Shown here: one piece after another, positions 22,820 through 33,188 of the stretch
Layout of the letters: every line of letters starts with the position of its first letter
How positions within the stretch are numbered: position 1 is the first letter of the stretch
Source of the DNA: Typhlomys cinereus
Lineage: Eukaryota > Chordata > Mammalia > Rodentia > Platacanthomyidae
DNA length: 64,000 bases
Assembly (NCBI GenBank): GCA_023101885.1
Contig: JALPQD010000393.1
Location: 1-64,000 of the forward strand
Reading direction: 5' to 3'
The notes under the pieces: generated by a model
What the model was told of the DNA's origin: nothing
The model's database searches: none
Seen by the model: only the letters and a program-made list of their open reading frames with translations
Program-made: the position numbers and the translations under genes

Positions 22820-23110
22820 AAAAAATTTATTCACGTGTATAGGTGTCTGTGTGTATGCCTGTGTGTCCGTGTGTATCAGAGGGCATTACATGTGCCTGTG
22901 GAGGTCCAAAGGTGACTTCAGGAACTATCCTGGATTGCTGCTGTCTCCTTTTTGCTTTACTTTGGGATTTCCCAGGTTCAGCCTTCCAGAGTCAGAAGTG
23001 TAGGCTGCTGCCATTTTGGCTTGGGGTTTTTATGTGGGACCTGAGATCTGAACTCAGCCCCTTCTGCTTGTGAGGCAGTCTTAATCCCTGAGCCATATCT
23101 CCAGCCCTCT
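22820..23110 (-). mobile_element. Older B2-like SINE, minus strand
   Basis: A TGTG-rich tail at 22835-22875 comes first. Then GAGGGCATTACATGTGCC, the CTGGATTGCTGCTGTCTCC body and a head ending GAGCCATATCTCCAGCCC. Confidence 0.75.
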
Positions 23111-23321
23111 TACCCTCTCTCTACTATGGGATTATGTGACAAGATGCCAGCATCTGAAGTATGGACTTTCCGGCCTCTAGACGTGTGAGCAAACTGATTT
23201 CTGCTTCTTTTATTTCAGATATGCTATCATAGCAACATAAATATACTAAAATATATGATCTGGGATTTATGTTGCCATTTTATGCTTTATTTTTAATAAA
23301 ATATTTTGTAGTAATGCACAC

Positions 23322-23653
23322 AAGGAGTTAGGAAATTTTTTTTTAATTTTTTTAATTATTATTATTTATTCAACTGTGTGCATATGTGTGTGTACGTGCC
23401 CACGTGTGTCTGTGTGTGTGTGTATGTGTGTGTAGAACCACGGACGAATTCGAGAACCACCATGGACGCCTCCACCTCCTTCTGCCCCGGGATTCACAGG
23501 CTCCGCCCTACCAGGACCAGAAGCGCAGGCCGCCCCCGCTTCCGCCTGGCGTTTATACATGGGATCTGGGATCCGAACTCAGGACCTCCTGCCTGCAAGG
23601 CGGAGGCTTAACCCCTGAGCCACCTCTCCAGCCCAAGGAGTTAGGAAATTTTT
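23322..23653 (-). mobile_element. Young GC-rich B2-superfamily SINE
   Basis: The body spans 23341-23634 on the minus strand. The 19-bp sequence AAGGAGTTAGGAAATTTTT flanks it exactly (23322-23340 and 23635-23653). The GC-rich middle and the complement of the A and B boxes are intact. Confidence 0.9.
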
Positions 23654-23939
23654 ATTAGCTGTAGAGATTTTTTTCATATGTGCAGGTCTATGGATGATAT
23701 GGACTAAAAATCAAAATAGAGAAAGGAAGCCCTAATAGAATTGACAGACTACAGAAATTAAAATTAATGTAGGTTCACTATAAGCAAGCCTATGTCAAGT
23801 CTATCTAAAGAAATGGGATTAGGAACACTGTAAACCATTCCATGAAAATTGATAGTACTACAAGATGCCATGTTTTTCCTATTAATAGAATCCAGGGCAG
23901 AGAAATGACCATGGAAAGCAATTTAAATACTATATCAAG

Positions 23940-24222
23940 AATTTGCTGTGTGTGTGTGTGTGCCCGTTCGAGTGTGTGTCTGTGTCTGCGTATGCATTTG
24001 TTCAGGTATGTATGTGTGTGCGTACGCATAAAGGGTATGGATTGGATTAGACCAGCAAGCCAATGAGTCTCCAGGGATCCACCTGTCTCTCTTTCCCCTG
24101 CACTGGGATTATAAATATGTGCCACCATGCCAGGCTTTTTAATATGGGTTTTGGGGATTGAACTCAGGTCTTCATGTTCGTGTGGCAAGCATTTTAGTAC
24201 CTGAGCCATCTTCGAAGCCCCT
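23940..24222 (-). mobile_element. B4/B1-like SINE, minus strand
   Basis: A TG-rich tract is followed by a B1-like piece (CACTGGGATTATAAATATGTG) and a terminal GGGGATTGAACTCAGGTC block ending GAGCCATCTTCGAAGCCCC, the typical order of a composite rodent SINE. Confidence 0.6.
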
Positions 24223-24689
24223 GGATTCTTTGATAAGCCTCGTTATGTACACCACTTATCCATCTATTTAGTTACATTTCTCTAAAGTGCTCTGCTGCCT
24301 TTCCCTTTCTGATTCTAGAACTAGCCTTTTCTCTTTATCTCAGTATCTAACTTTCTCACTCTTGGTCAGACAGATTTTTAAAATAAAACACAATAAATTG
24401 CTTTGTTCCCAGTGTTCTAGACTTGATATGTAATCAGATTCTATTTTATACATTTCTAGAGTATATACCTGTCTCTAATACATATACAAAGCTCCACTGC
24501 ATTGTTGGGATATGCATATGCTGACTTTTGAACTGTAAAGCATGTTTTCCCATGTCAGAATGCAGAGATGCTACCGAGTTACTATTTTAAATGGTCAAAC
24601 TTGTTTATTGTTTAGAGAGATAGAGCTTGTGGAAGGTTTTACAGAAATGGCCAACAACAACATGGACTGCAGAGGCAATACAGATGGAA

Positions 24690-24960
24690 ATTGTTTTAGT
24701 TACCTATTGCTGCCTAGTTGTCCATCTCAAAATTACTGGCTTAAAACAAGCAGCTTACTCTCAGTTTTTATTAAGGATGAAGGAAGTTCATTGTTGGACA
24801 GCTTGTCTTGGCTGCATCTGGCCACATTTAAGGCAGCTGACACATTGGGATCAGCTGTCATATTCTTTGGAGCCTTCGTGGCATGACTTTTGAAGTATGA
24901 CCTCACAGGGATAGTTTTACACAGCATCTGGCCTTCTAAGATGAAGAGATCCAAAAGGAC
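24690..24960 (+). mobile_element. MLT1-type LTR fragment
   Basis: It includes GTTACCTATTGCTGCCTAG and the GGCTTAAAACAAGCAG block that marks the start of MLT1 LTRs. It is diverged, so short open frames through it are not genes. Confidence 0.45.
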
Positions 24961-25202
24961 ATGGAGGATGCCAGGCCAACAAAGAGCTATGTTTGGATTG
25001 CCAGTGTTACTTTTACTATAATTCTACTGGTCTAATTGGTCATAGAACCTATTCAGACAGAAAGGGGTAGAAATAACTCCATCTCTTGATAAAGGAACAA
25101 CAAGGATATATTACAGAAAGCCTACATCTAATCAAAGAGAAATTGTCATCATAACATGAAAAGACAAATGCTATTGCATTATTGCAAAACAAAACCCAAG
25201 TC

Positions 25203-25312
25203 AGGTATGGTACATGCCTGTCTCTAATTCCAGCACTGAGAGACTGAGGCAGGACGACTGTCAAGTTGGAGGTTATTCTGGGCTACAGTAAGGCCCCACC
25301 TAAAAACAAAAC
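25203..25312 (+). mobile_element. B1-like SINE
   Basis: Segment order is a GGTACATGCCTGTCTCTAAT head, GAGACTGAGGCAGGACGAC, then GGGCTACAGTAAGGCCCCA and an A-rich end. Confidence 0.7.
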
Positions 25313-25539
25313 ATACAAGTCCCATACAAATGGAGAGTAAATAATTTTGACTGAAATAGGGATAATAGCTCATCAATGTAGAAGATGATTCTGACAGACC
25401 AGCTGAGTTTAGAGAATAAAGCAAGTACAAAGCAGACCCGGGACAGATACCCATCTAGGATGTTTGGGAAGAGCTAAGAAACCTGGTGTGGGAGGAACTA
25501 TGAGAGAAAGAAAATCTCAGACCAGATTTTTCTGGCATG

Positions 25540-25808
25540 TATAGGTGTGAATGTCTGTGTGTGTGTAGCTGTTTGTAGGAGAGGAAACTGTGTTTGCCTA
25601 TGGAGGCCCAACTGTGACTTTGGAAATCATTCTGGATTTCTTTACCTCCTTATTGCTTTGCTCTGGGATTTCCCAGGCTGTGTCCTCTAGGACTGAAAGT
25701 GAAAGATACTATCATTTCCGCTGGAGTTTTTATGTGGGATCTGGGATCTGAACTCAGGTCCTTTTGCATGCAAGGCAGAGGTCTAACCCCTGAGTCATCT
25801 CTTTAGCC
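25540..25808 (-). mobile_element. Older B2-like SINE, minus strand
   Basis: It has a TGTG tail, a CTGGATTTCTTTACCTCC body, GTGGGATCTGGGATCTG and a head ending GAGTCATCTCTTTAGCCC. Confidence 0.75.
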
Positions 25809-25889
25809 CCTATGTTAATTTTAATAATATAATGCATATATACACAAGTTTTATCTTGTTTTTAAACTGCTTAATTTCTTAGTTTTTAA

Positions 25890-26165
25890 AAATTCATTTG
25901 TGTGTTATGTGTGTGTGTGTCTGTGTGTGTATCAGAGGGCACTGTATGTCCCTGTGGAAGACCAAGGGCAACTTCAGGAATCATCCTGGATTGCTTCTAT
26001 CTCTTTTTTGCTTCACTCTGGAATTCCCAGGCTCTACCCGATAGGTTTGGAAGTGCAGGCCACTGCTGTTTCTGCCTGGCATTTTTACGTGTGGGACCTG
26101 GGATCTGAACTTAGTACCTTCTGCTTTTGAGGCAGTCTTAATCCCTAAGCCATCTCTCCAGCCCT
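25890..26165 (-). mobile_element. Older B2-like SINE, minus strand
   Basis: A TGTG tail precedes GAGGGCACTGTATGTCCC, the body and a head ending CCATCTCTCCAGCCC. It lies 80 bp from a similar copy in the same orientation. Confidence 0.8.
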
Positions 26166-26735
26166 TAATTCTTTTAAAATTATACTTTTAATTGCATTTG
26201 CACCCTCTCTACAAAGACAAGGATAAGGAGCTATAGTAAAGAAAAAACTTAATTTCATGGCTCTTTGCTTGCCTATCGAAATGTGTTGGGTGGGTATGGT
26301 GGTGTTTTGGATTGATGAACCACTAGAGAGCATATTGCAGAGTCTCTGAAAACTTTTCCCTCAAAACCCTTTAATATTAGAAAAACTTCCATGATTCCAG
26401 GTATACACGTATATAAACTGATGTACAAATCAAACATTTGCTGATAATCAAAAAGAAACTTATTTTAAAATATTCTTTGGCATACCTATGATTTTACCAT
26501 TTATTAATGTCGAAAACAACTATGTATGCTAATAAGATGAATGTGCTTGTTTATTTTCATAAAGAATTAAATCTTGGCTGAATATCTGAAAAAAATATTT
26601 TCAGTAACAATACAAATCAGTGTTGCTTTTTTCCTCATGCTATTTTCTCAATAATCTTTCTTTTTTCTTTCTCTGTCTGATCCCATTGCAGTGTGTCACT
26701 CTAACAGCATTGCCTTCTAAATACTACTCCAATAT
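26166..26735. other. Unassigned, expected THAP5 intron 2
   Basis: By position this would be the intron following THAP5 exon 2 on the minus strand. I looked for remains of the third exon in this stretch and down to 16 kb and found none that I can support. Confidence 0.4.
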
Positions 26736-26912
26736 CTGACGGTCTTCAGGTAAAGAAAATATTGTTGGAATTGCAGTTTGTTCTAAGTTACGGATACCCC
26801 ATCTGATGTAAAATGCTCACTACACAGAAACTGGTATTTATTAGGAACCCAAGAATCTCATTTCATATTCTTTAACCACTTTTCAATTCTCTCTTTGTCA
26901 TGCAGAAAAAAC
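26736..26912 (-). pseudogene. THAP5: THAP5 exon 2, disabled
   Basis: On the minus strand an AG acceptor (26914-26913) precedes a segment encoding recognisable THAP5 residues: FFLHDKERIEKWLKNMK, then after a stop DSWVPNKYQFLC, and later an AIPTIFSLPED stretch that corresponds to the AVPTIF motif of the THAP zinc-finger domain. Three lesions are visible. First, an in-frame TGA at 26860-26858 stands where the human protein has Arg45. Second, PDSLD before IRWGIR is lost. The exon is 177 nt against 193 nt expected from the human protein, so 16 nt are missing and the frame shifts near 26806-26809. Third, the expected donor after CAG reads AT rather than GT (26735-26734). Human comparison is from memory. 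THAP5 is a DNA-binding THAP-family protein linked to cell-cycle control. Confidence 0.92.
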
Positions 26913-27289
26913 CTGAAATTTAAAAAAGAAAAACTTAACTGTAGTTTTTACAATTTTGCCAGAACTGTGTTTCTAGGAAACCTACTTGTCATGTGCTGCA
27001 AACTCAAAGCTACCATCCCCTCAACAGCAGCGTCTCCACAGCATCTCTACAGTATATGTCTCAGAGACATCCAAAGCTTGTCTCGGCGAATGGCTTCTAA
27101 ATTATACCTCAGTGTTCCTTCAAAAAAAAAGTGTTTCTATAAAGGACAAAATCTATTTAGATTTGCCATGGATGTTACACAACTGCTGTGTGGCTTGCCT
27201 AGAACTATGTATAGATTTTGAATTCCCATCAAATTATTTTCTACTAATAGAACAGTCAAGTGGTTTGCTGTCTGCAATTTCTTTTTTTA

Positions 27290-27612
27290 AATTTAAATCA
27301 TTAGTTTTGTGCGTGTGTGTATGTATGTATCTGAGGGCACAATATGTCCCTATGGAAGTCTAAGGGTGATTTTGGGAATCATCCTGGGTTGGTCTACCTC
27401 CTTTTAGCTTTACTCTGGAATTTTCCAAGATCTGCCTGCCAGGGCAGGAAGTGCAGGCTGCCACTGTTTTCATCTGGTGTTTTTTATGTGGGATCCGAGA
27501 TCCAAATTCAGGTCCTTCTGCTTGGGAGGCAGAATCTTAACACCCAGTCATCTCTCCAGTCCTTCTGCTTGGGAGGCAGAATCTTAACACCCAGTCATCT
27601 CTCCAGCCCTGT
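27290..27612 (-). mobile_element. Older B2-like SINE with 47-bp tandem duplication
   Basis: It has the usual tail, body and head. The head-proximal 47 bp occurs twice in direct tandem (27512-27558 and 27559-27605), so two copies of the A-box region are present. Confidence 0.8.
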
Positions 27613-27669
27613 TGTTCAGTTTTAAGTAGTACTGAGTATCAGACTCTTCTATTAATATTTTAGTTTTCT

Positions 27670-27790
27670 TTGCTTATTTATTCTTGAGACAGGGTCTCTT
27701 CATGTAGGCCAGGATGACTTTGATTTCATGATCCGCCTGCCTCAGTCTCTTGGGTGTGAGGGTTACAGGCATGGATCTCTGTGTCTGGCT
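27670..27790 (-). mobile_element. B1-like SINE, minus strand
   Basis: It reads TTGAGACAGGGTCTCTTCAT, then CCTGCCTCAGTCTCTTGGG and GGTTACAGGCATGGATCTC, the reverse complement of B1. Confidence 0.8.
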
Positions 27791-27989
27791 TGCATTAACA
27801 CTTAACTGAGATGTCAAACACTTGAGCTAAATAAAACTAGCAATAATTCATTTTCTTTACTGATACCTGCATGTACTAGAAAGTAATTTACTCCAATAGT
27901 TTTAGACTTCCATACCACCTTCTTAGGAATGTGAAAATTCAAGTTTCGAAAGAGGAACTTGAAGCAAAAGAACTAAATATTTAAAAGAT

Positions 27990-28065
27990 CAGACACAGCC
28001 AGGAGTGATGATACACCTGTAGTCCTAGCATTTGGTAGGCAGAGGCCGGAGAACTGGTATTTTGT
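27990..28065 (+). mobile_element. B1-like SINE fragment
   Basis: Contains CCAGGAGTGATGATACACC and GTAGTCCTAGCATTTGGTAG, the first half of a B1. Confidence 0.6.
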
Positions 28066-28439
28066 TGCTATACTGACAATAGTCTGAAATTAGGGCTGGT
28101 TCTAATATATTGAAATGGGTTTATAGGCAAAAGCATAAAAATGCAGGATTTCCTGGAAACTTTTCCTACTAGTTTAATAAGTCTGAACATATATTAAACA
28201 ACTGTTGAGATCAATTTGTATTTCATGTGATGTTTTTTCAAGAACACAGTCCAAGACAAAATGTGTAATAATATATATTTTAAAAAAAATAGTAACCATA
28301 AAGTTTTTTTTTTTACACAAATCATAGCTGTTACACATTTCCTTAAATTCCAATCAATTTAGTTTATGCTTTGTGGAAAGAAGTTTTTTTCTTTCCCTAA
28401 ATGCTGGTAAGTTTTAAAGAACCTGGAGGAGAAAAGTCT

Positions 28440-28453
28440 GGGTAATGGATTTT

Positions 28454-28508
<55 letters not shown>

Positions 28509-28520
28509 TTCAATTGTGTA

Positions 28521-28570
<50 letters not shown>

Positions 28571-28798
28571 ACCATAGGCGAATTCGGGAACCACCATGGA
28601 CGCCTCTACCTCCTCCTTGTTTACTTTACCCGGGGATTCACAGGCTCCGCCCTACCAGGACCAGAAACGCAGGCCGCTCCCGTTTCCACCCGGCGCGTCT
28701 ATACGTGGGGTCTAGGATCCGAACTCAGGACCTTCCGCCTACAAGGCAGAGGCTTAACCCCTGAGCCACCTCTCCAGCCCCAAGGGTAATGGATTTTT
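28440..28798 (-). mobile_element. Young GC-rich B2-superfamily SINE with long (TTTA)n tail
   Basis: The body (28455-28783) is the GC-rich SINE on the minus strand. Its 3' tail has expanded into a TTTA array (28456-28510) plus a TG tract. GGGTAATGGATTTTT flanks it at 28440-28454 and 28784-28798. Confidence 0.9.
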
Positions 28799-29282
28799 AA
28801 CACTGATAATTTTATATGGAAAAATACAATGATCTACTTTTGGGAGTTCTCACCATAAATTATATATATACATATACATATACACACACCTACACATACA
28901 TTGAAAATTTTTTCAATACGTGTGTATGCACATATAAATAACTTGGGCTTTAAATATGATAAGCATAATCAGAAAAAGCATTTAAAAGCAAAAGGACAAG
29001 GCCAACATCTAAAATGTTTTTTGAAATTTTTATGCAATATATAGAAATGAATACCATTGTACTATATGCTCAATTATCAGTCCATTAAAAATATACTTTG
29101 TGAATATTTTTATTGGAAACTGGATTGTATTGCTTCTTATCTACCCAACCACGATCCTTAAGAAAGTTCCTAGAATGTTTTCCAAATAATATACTATTTT
29201 TGTAATGGTTCAATTTTCTTTTTGGTAATTTTATTTCACTGTCTTATGTAATTCCCAAATGCAAAAGATATAACGTATCTTT
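28799..29282. other. AT-rich intergenic with TA/CA simple repeat
   Basis: A TATA/CACA simple repeat lies at about 28860-28895. No gene or element is otherwise recognised. Confidence 0.5.
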
Positions 29283-29385
29283 ATTTTTGAGACAGGGTTT
29301 TTCCTTTGTAGTCCACCTTAGTCTTGAACTGATTCTACTGCCTTAGTCTCCTGAAAACTGGTATTCACCATAAAGCCTAGCCCAA
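29283..29385 (-). mobile_element. B1-like SINE, minus strand
   Basis: TTTTGAGACAGGGTTTTTCC opens it, and CTGCCTTAGTCTCCTGAAAA follows, in reverse-complement B1 order. Confidence 0.7.
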
Positions 29386-29409
29386 TGTATAAATTGAATA
29401 CCAGATGCA

Positions 29410-29656
29410 AACATTTTGTTTTGCATGTGTAGAAGAGGGCACTGTGTGTGCCTTTGGGGGCCCAAAAATTACATCGGGATTGATCCTGGATTGCACTACT
29501 TTGCTCTGGTAGTTTCCCAGACTCCACTTTCCAGGGCTAGAATTACAGGCAGCTGTCATTTTCATGGGGAATGTTTTTTATGTTGGATCTGGGATCTGAA
29601 CTGAGGTCCTTTGCTTTTGAAGCAAAGAATTAAAACTTGACTCATCTCTCCAGCCC
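29410..29656 (-). mobile_element. Older B2-like SINE, minus strand
   Basis: It includes GAGGGCACTGTGTGTGCC, GATCCTGGATTGCACTAC and a head ending GACTCATCTCTCCAGCCC. Confidence 0.75.
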
Positions 29657-30680
29657 ACAGATGCATACTATTAATGAATTGCCAAATTCTTACAAATTGA
29701 CAATACAGCTTGTTATAATAGTATTAGCAACTTCAAGACTTCAAGTGTGGTACTAGGAATAACTAATTTAATTTTTATTCTGTGGATTACACATATTTTA
29801 AAAACTCAAAAAATAAAAAATAACTTTAAATTCACATCTTTAAGAAAAAACCTAAGTTCATTTGATATTCTTTCCTTTTTAAAATCAGTACCTTTATGAA
29901 GTTCACAAAAATCTCCCATCCTTTTTTTTTTTTTAGTCTGAGACTATGCCCTCGAGTTTGGCCAGTCTGATTAATATTCATTTAACAAGATCTTTTGTCC
30001 CAAACTTTCTCTAGCTTCAACCATTACAATATTAATATTGCAACATTTGTCTTCCACTGATCACTCTGCATCTTGTGGGAATGAAGGGAGAAAATCATGA
30101 TAGTACTGTGAATTCCTTGTATACACCACTTCCCCAACGACTGAAATAATGGAAACACTAAACCATTTAAGAATAAAACATGATTTGCAAAATAATAGGT
30201 GAAAATTTGAAGAAAGCAAAAGACAGCCAGGTAAACTGGGAGACTATTTTGAAATGCAAAAAAGAGAGTAATAGAATATTTATGCTTGTTAATATTCATC
30301 TATATCTATCCATGTATCTCTCTCCAAATGTTTAACCTCTTAAACCAGTATCACAAACTACCTTACACACAAGAGTGAGTAATCTGGGAAAGGTCATTCG
30401 ATTACAATGAAACCAGCCATTGAATTGGTAAACCCAGCTTTGGAGCCTAACCCAGTAGCACTTGCCTACTCTTCTGGTTAAAAGTAAATATCCACAGCTT
30501 TACGGAATTATATCGTGGTTTCAGTCATTCGGGGGGGAAAAAAAAACCCGACGTATTCTCCTTTGTGTACTAATGAAAAGTATATGCAATTTCTGAACTG
30601 AGATTACATCCTCCCTGTGAGAATTCTCTTCTTACTTAGGTCTGATGTAACACAAACGGGTGTTAATAGTCAAAGAAATA
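29657..30680. other. AT-rich sequence upstream of the CpG island
   Basis: No repeat or exon is recognised. In a mammal with a working THAP5 this would be the 5' part of its first intron, on the minus strand. Confidence 0.5.
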
Positions 30681-30935
30681 GTAAGCGGGGACAGAGCTCT
30701 GCAAACCACCCAGCGGCGCGCCAACTACTGTGGCAAACAGCCGAGTGCTCAAGTCTCCTCCACAGGAACCGGAGACTCAGCCTTTGCACGCCCCTCTCTC
30801 TGCGCGGAGTCCAGCTCCGTCCAGGGACCTGAACGTCAATACCCGCAACAGGTGACAGCTTCAGGCCCTGGCCCCAAAGACCACGCGATCACCGCCTAAA
30901 GGTGAGGCTGACGCTTCTTGCATGGTGGAACTTAC

Positions 30936-31015
30936 GGATACAAACTCCGTTTCCGATCTTTATTGCCGCGACCTCGGCGATTCTTGCAGCAAATCGCTGC
31001 GCAATATCGAGGCAC
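30936..31015 (-). pseudogene. THAP5: THAP5 exon 1, start codon lost
   Basis: On the minus strand this encodes PRYCAAICCKNRRGRGNKDR and then KRSLY, nearly identical to the known start of human THAP5 and including the first two zinc-ligand cysteines of the C2CH THAP domain. The first codon, 31015-31013, reads GTG where the family has ATG. The exon ends at 30936 with an intact GTAAG donor, in the phase that joins exon 2 (26912). An upstream ATG would open a longer frame in phase, but it runs through promoter sequence and would still meet the exon 2 stop. The coding phase and donor are preserved while the start is not, so loss looks relatively late or is only partly visible here. Confidence 0.92.
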
Positions 31016-31217
31016 CGCTTGCGTCAAGCCTTGGGTGAGCCAGGCCAGCAAGGGGCGGAGGCGACTGGCACTAACTCTAGGGCGAAGGTTCCGCCGACGC
31101 GCGCCACTGAGCCTGCGCCGCGTCTGCCACGCCGGAACCCTCGACTCACTTCCGCCTTCTCTGGTGTTAGCCACGCCCTCGAGAGGGCGGTTAAGGAAGT
31201 GACGCACGAGCTGAACG

Positions 31218-31236
31218 GCAACAACAGTTTTCCACG
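31218..31236 (+). promoter_or_regulatory. ERSE-like element (degenerate)
   Basis: The ER stress response element is CCAAT, nine bases, then CCACG. Here GCAAC (31218-31222), exactly nine bases, then a perfect CCACG (31232-31236) are found. The CCACG half binds XBP1 or ATF6 in known ERSEs. The CCAAT half is only a 3-of-5 match, so function is inferred from spacing and from DNAJB9 being a known UPR target. Confidence 0.4.
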
Positions 31237-31299
31237 TGCGCGTAGGGCGCCAAGGTCAGGTGGGGAGGCGGGAGCCAATCGGGGAGCGTTTCGTGTAGG

Positions 31300-31395
31300 T
31301 CTGGCGGGGAGGTGGTGGCGCCAGTCGCGGACCGCCGCCAGTGGGGAGCGAGCGGAGCGGGGACGCGGAGGCTGCGGGCGCCCGCGGGAGGAGAG
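31300..31395 (+). other. DNAJB9: DNAJB9 exon 1, 5' UTR (start estimated)
   Basis: DNAJB9 has a non-coding first exon in known mammals. The best donor is GAGAG|GTCAGT at 31395/31396, inside the CpG island, followed by an intron to the acceptor at 33179. The transcription start cannot be read from the sequence and the left end given is a guess. Other GT donors in the island are possible. Confidence 0.5.
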
Positions 31396-33179
31396 GTCAG
31401 TGTGCAGGCGGCGGTGGGGGCCACGGAGCCGGGTGCGGGCCGGCTGAGCCGCGGGGAGCCGGGCCTCCGTCGGCCGCGAGGGGAGGCGAGAGGCGCGGCC
31501 GGCCGGCGGTGCGTGCCCGGGGCGCGTCCCGCTTTGTGTGCGGCCTCGGCGTCCGGCGCGCTTCCCGCCGCGGCTCGGGGCGGCGATCGGCTCATCGCCC
31601 GGGACGGCTGCTGTGCCCGACCTTGGGCGGTTTCTGCATGCTCGGGCACCGGCCTGGGCGGCGCTTGGACGGACCACCGGCCCCCGGGCGCGGGGAGAAG
31701 CCCCAAGCCGCGGGTCGGCGAGGGCGTTTACCCCGGGTGCGGTAGAGAAGTCATTCTGATGGCAAGGTAGCCCACCGGAGACCTGTCAGATGCCAGGAGC
31801 ATGTGCAGCAGCCAGTCAGGGGCCGCTCGGTGCGCCGGGCCCGCCCTGCGGCCGGGAGTGAGCTGCAGGGGATGTGGCGGCCGCTGGGCGCGCTCGGCCC
31901 GTGTCCTGCCCAGAGCTTGCACTTGGTCCTTGGTACTCGTGACCATGAGTAATTCTCGGGGAAACAGCGGTCTACCTGCTAATGAGGCTCAGGACAGGCC
32001 GCGGGAGAGGAAGGAGGCAGTTTGCACAAACCTGAGTGCCTTTTCGTCAGCCTCGTTACGTCATCATAGGCTAGTAAGGACTCCGCGGTGCAGTATTCAA
32101 GTAACAAGCAAAGATGCACTTGGTTCCGAGGTCCGGTTTGTTAAGTTGCTACTGTCAAAGATTCTAAGCGAAAACCTTTCTAGTGTTTTAAATGAAAGGT
32201 AAAATAGCTGCCGAGAAGTTTGGAAAGTGAAGAATCTGACTTTTCTTAACTACAAACTTGTCACATCCCTGTCTCTGGTTGCTTGGATAGAATCTTGGTT
32301 AATTTCGAGTTTAAAGAAGAAATTATCCATATTTCTTAATCACTGGGGAGACCATGTTTATAAGACAACTGTGAATTGTCTTAATCTTTTTAGAGCAAAT
32401 AGAATTTAGACAAACAGAAACATCTTTCCTATTTAGCCTTTTTGTAGTATGGTAGTCAGACAGAGAGGACAGAATTTTCAATGTTGACTTTACCTGATAT
32501 TGACGACTTACTTGCTACCATAGAAAGAAAAGTAGAGTATTTCTTGCCTCCCTCATTCCCCCCTCCCTTCCTTCTCTCTTCCCTGTCGTTCTCATCTCAT
32601 TCCAACCCTTCTTCCCTCCCATCCCTGTCTGGGCCCAGTCCCTTCCAGGAGTATTTTAAAGTTTTGCTTTAAAGAATTCATATTCTGTAGCTAGGTGTGA
32701 TGGAGACAGTGCTGAGGAAGTTGAGACAGGAGCATTTGGAGATCTAGGCCAGCTTGTGTTACTTGGGGATATGCTGGGAGGTACATTCATTCTCTCTCTC
32801 TCAAAATCATTCCCAGAAGTAATGTTTTTAACATCACAGGGTAACAGAAAGTTCATTGCTAAAGTAAATAGCCCAGAATGTCTAAATTAATAGAAATCTT
32901 CCTAAGAAAGCATTAATCCAGTTTTCCTATTAGTAGGAAAGCCAAAGACTGCAAATTCTTTTTTATTTTATTTTTTTCTTTCAAACGGACATTCTTTGTA
33001 GTCAAACGGACTACAAATACTAATCCTGACAGTACAATAGCACGGGCATAAGGTACGGTGCACTGCATTCTGATACTACCCTAAATTTACCTTTTATCCT
33101 ATAGGTTTGTTGAGTTTCTTTTAAAGAAAGCCCTAAGATTTGGACCTTGGGTAAAGTTTTTCTTTTTTTCCTTCTTTAG
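31396..33179 (+). other. DNAJB9: DNAJB9 intron 1
   Basis: It begins in CpG-island sequence and contains a pyrimidine-rich tract (32548-32645) and a diverged B1-like fragment near 32690-32790. It ends with the strong polypyrimidine acceptor TTTTTTTCCTTCTTTAG at 33179. Confidence 0.6.
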
Positions 33180-33188
33180 GATATTAGA
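33180..33188 (+). other. DNAJB9: DNAJB9 exon 2, 5' UTR part
   Basis: Exon 2 starts at 33180 after the acceptor, leaving nine 5' UTR bases (GATATTAGA) before the ATG. A purine at -3 and G at +4 make a strong Kozak context. Confidence 0.8.

Larger units (their letters stand above)
30690..31900. promoter_or_regulatory. CpG island, shared THAP5/DNAJB9 promoter
   Basis: This is the only long CpG-rich block in the window. Its core separates the THAP5 exon 1 remnant (minus strand, from 31015 leftward) and the DNAJB9 first exon (plus strand, ending at 31395). Visible sites include an ETS-type ACTTCCG at 31148-31154, a CCAAT box at 31275-31279, a CACGTG E-box at 31233-31238 with CCACG at 31232-31236, and GC-rich boxes around 31262-31272 and 31303. 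There is no TATA box near the expected DNAJB9 start. The long open frames across the island on both strands are by-products of GC content. Confidence 0.85.

Noticed and set aside
26145..26333. Possible THAP5 exon 3 remnant (a short SIQN-like word)
   Set aside because: Only a few residues agree, and the frame runs on into a SINE head. This is chance similarity.
28456..28510. (TTTA)n array considered as a CRISPR-like or satellite repeat
   Set aside because: It is the expanded A-rich tail of a SINE with a clear target duplication.
31275..31293. CCAAT at 31275 as the upstream half of an ERSE
   Set aside because: Nine bases later the sequence is TTTCG, not CCACG, so the downstream half is missing. 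It may still be a plain CCAAT box.
31024..31677. 217-codon open frame on the minus strand of the CpG island, and others of 134-181 codons
   Set aside because: They overlap on both strands in GC-rich DNA that lacks stop codons by composition. No domain or similarity is recognisable, and they overlap the promoter and DNAJB9 exon 1.
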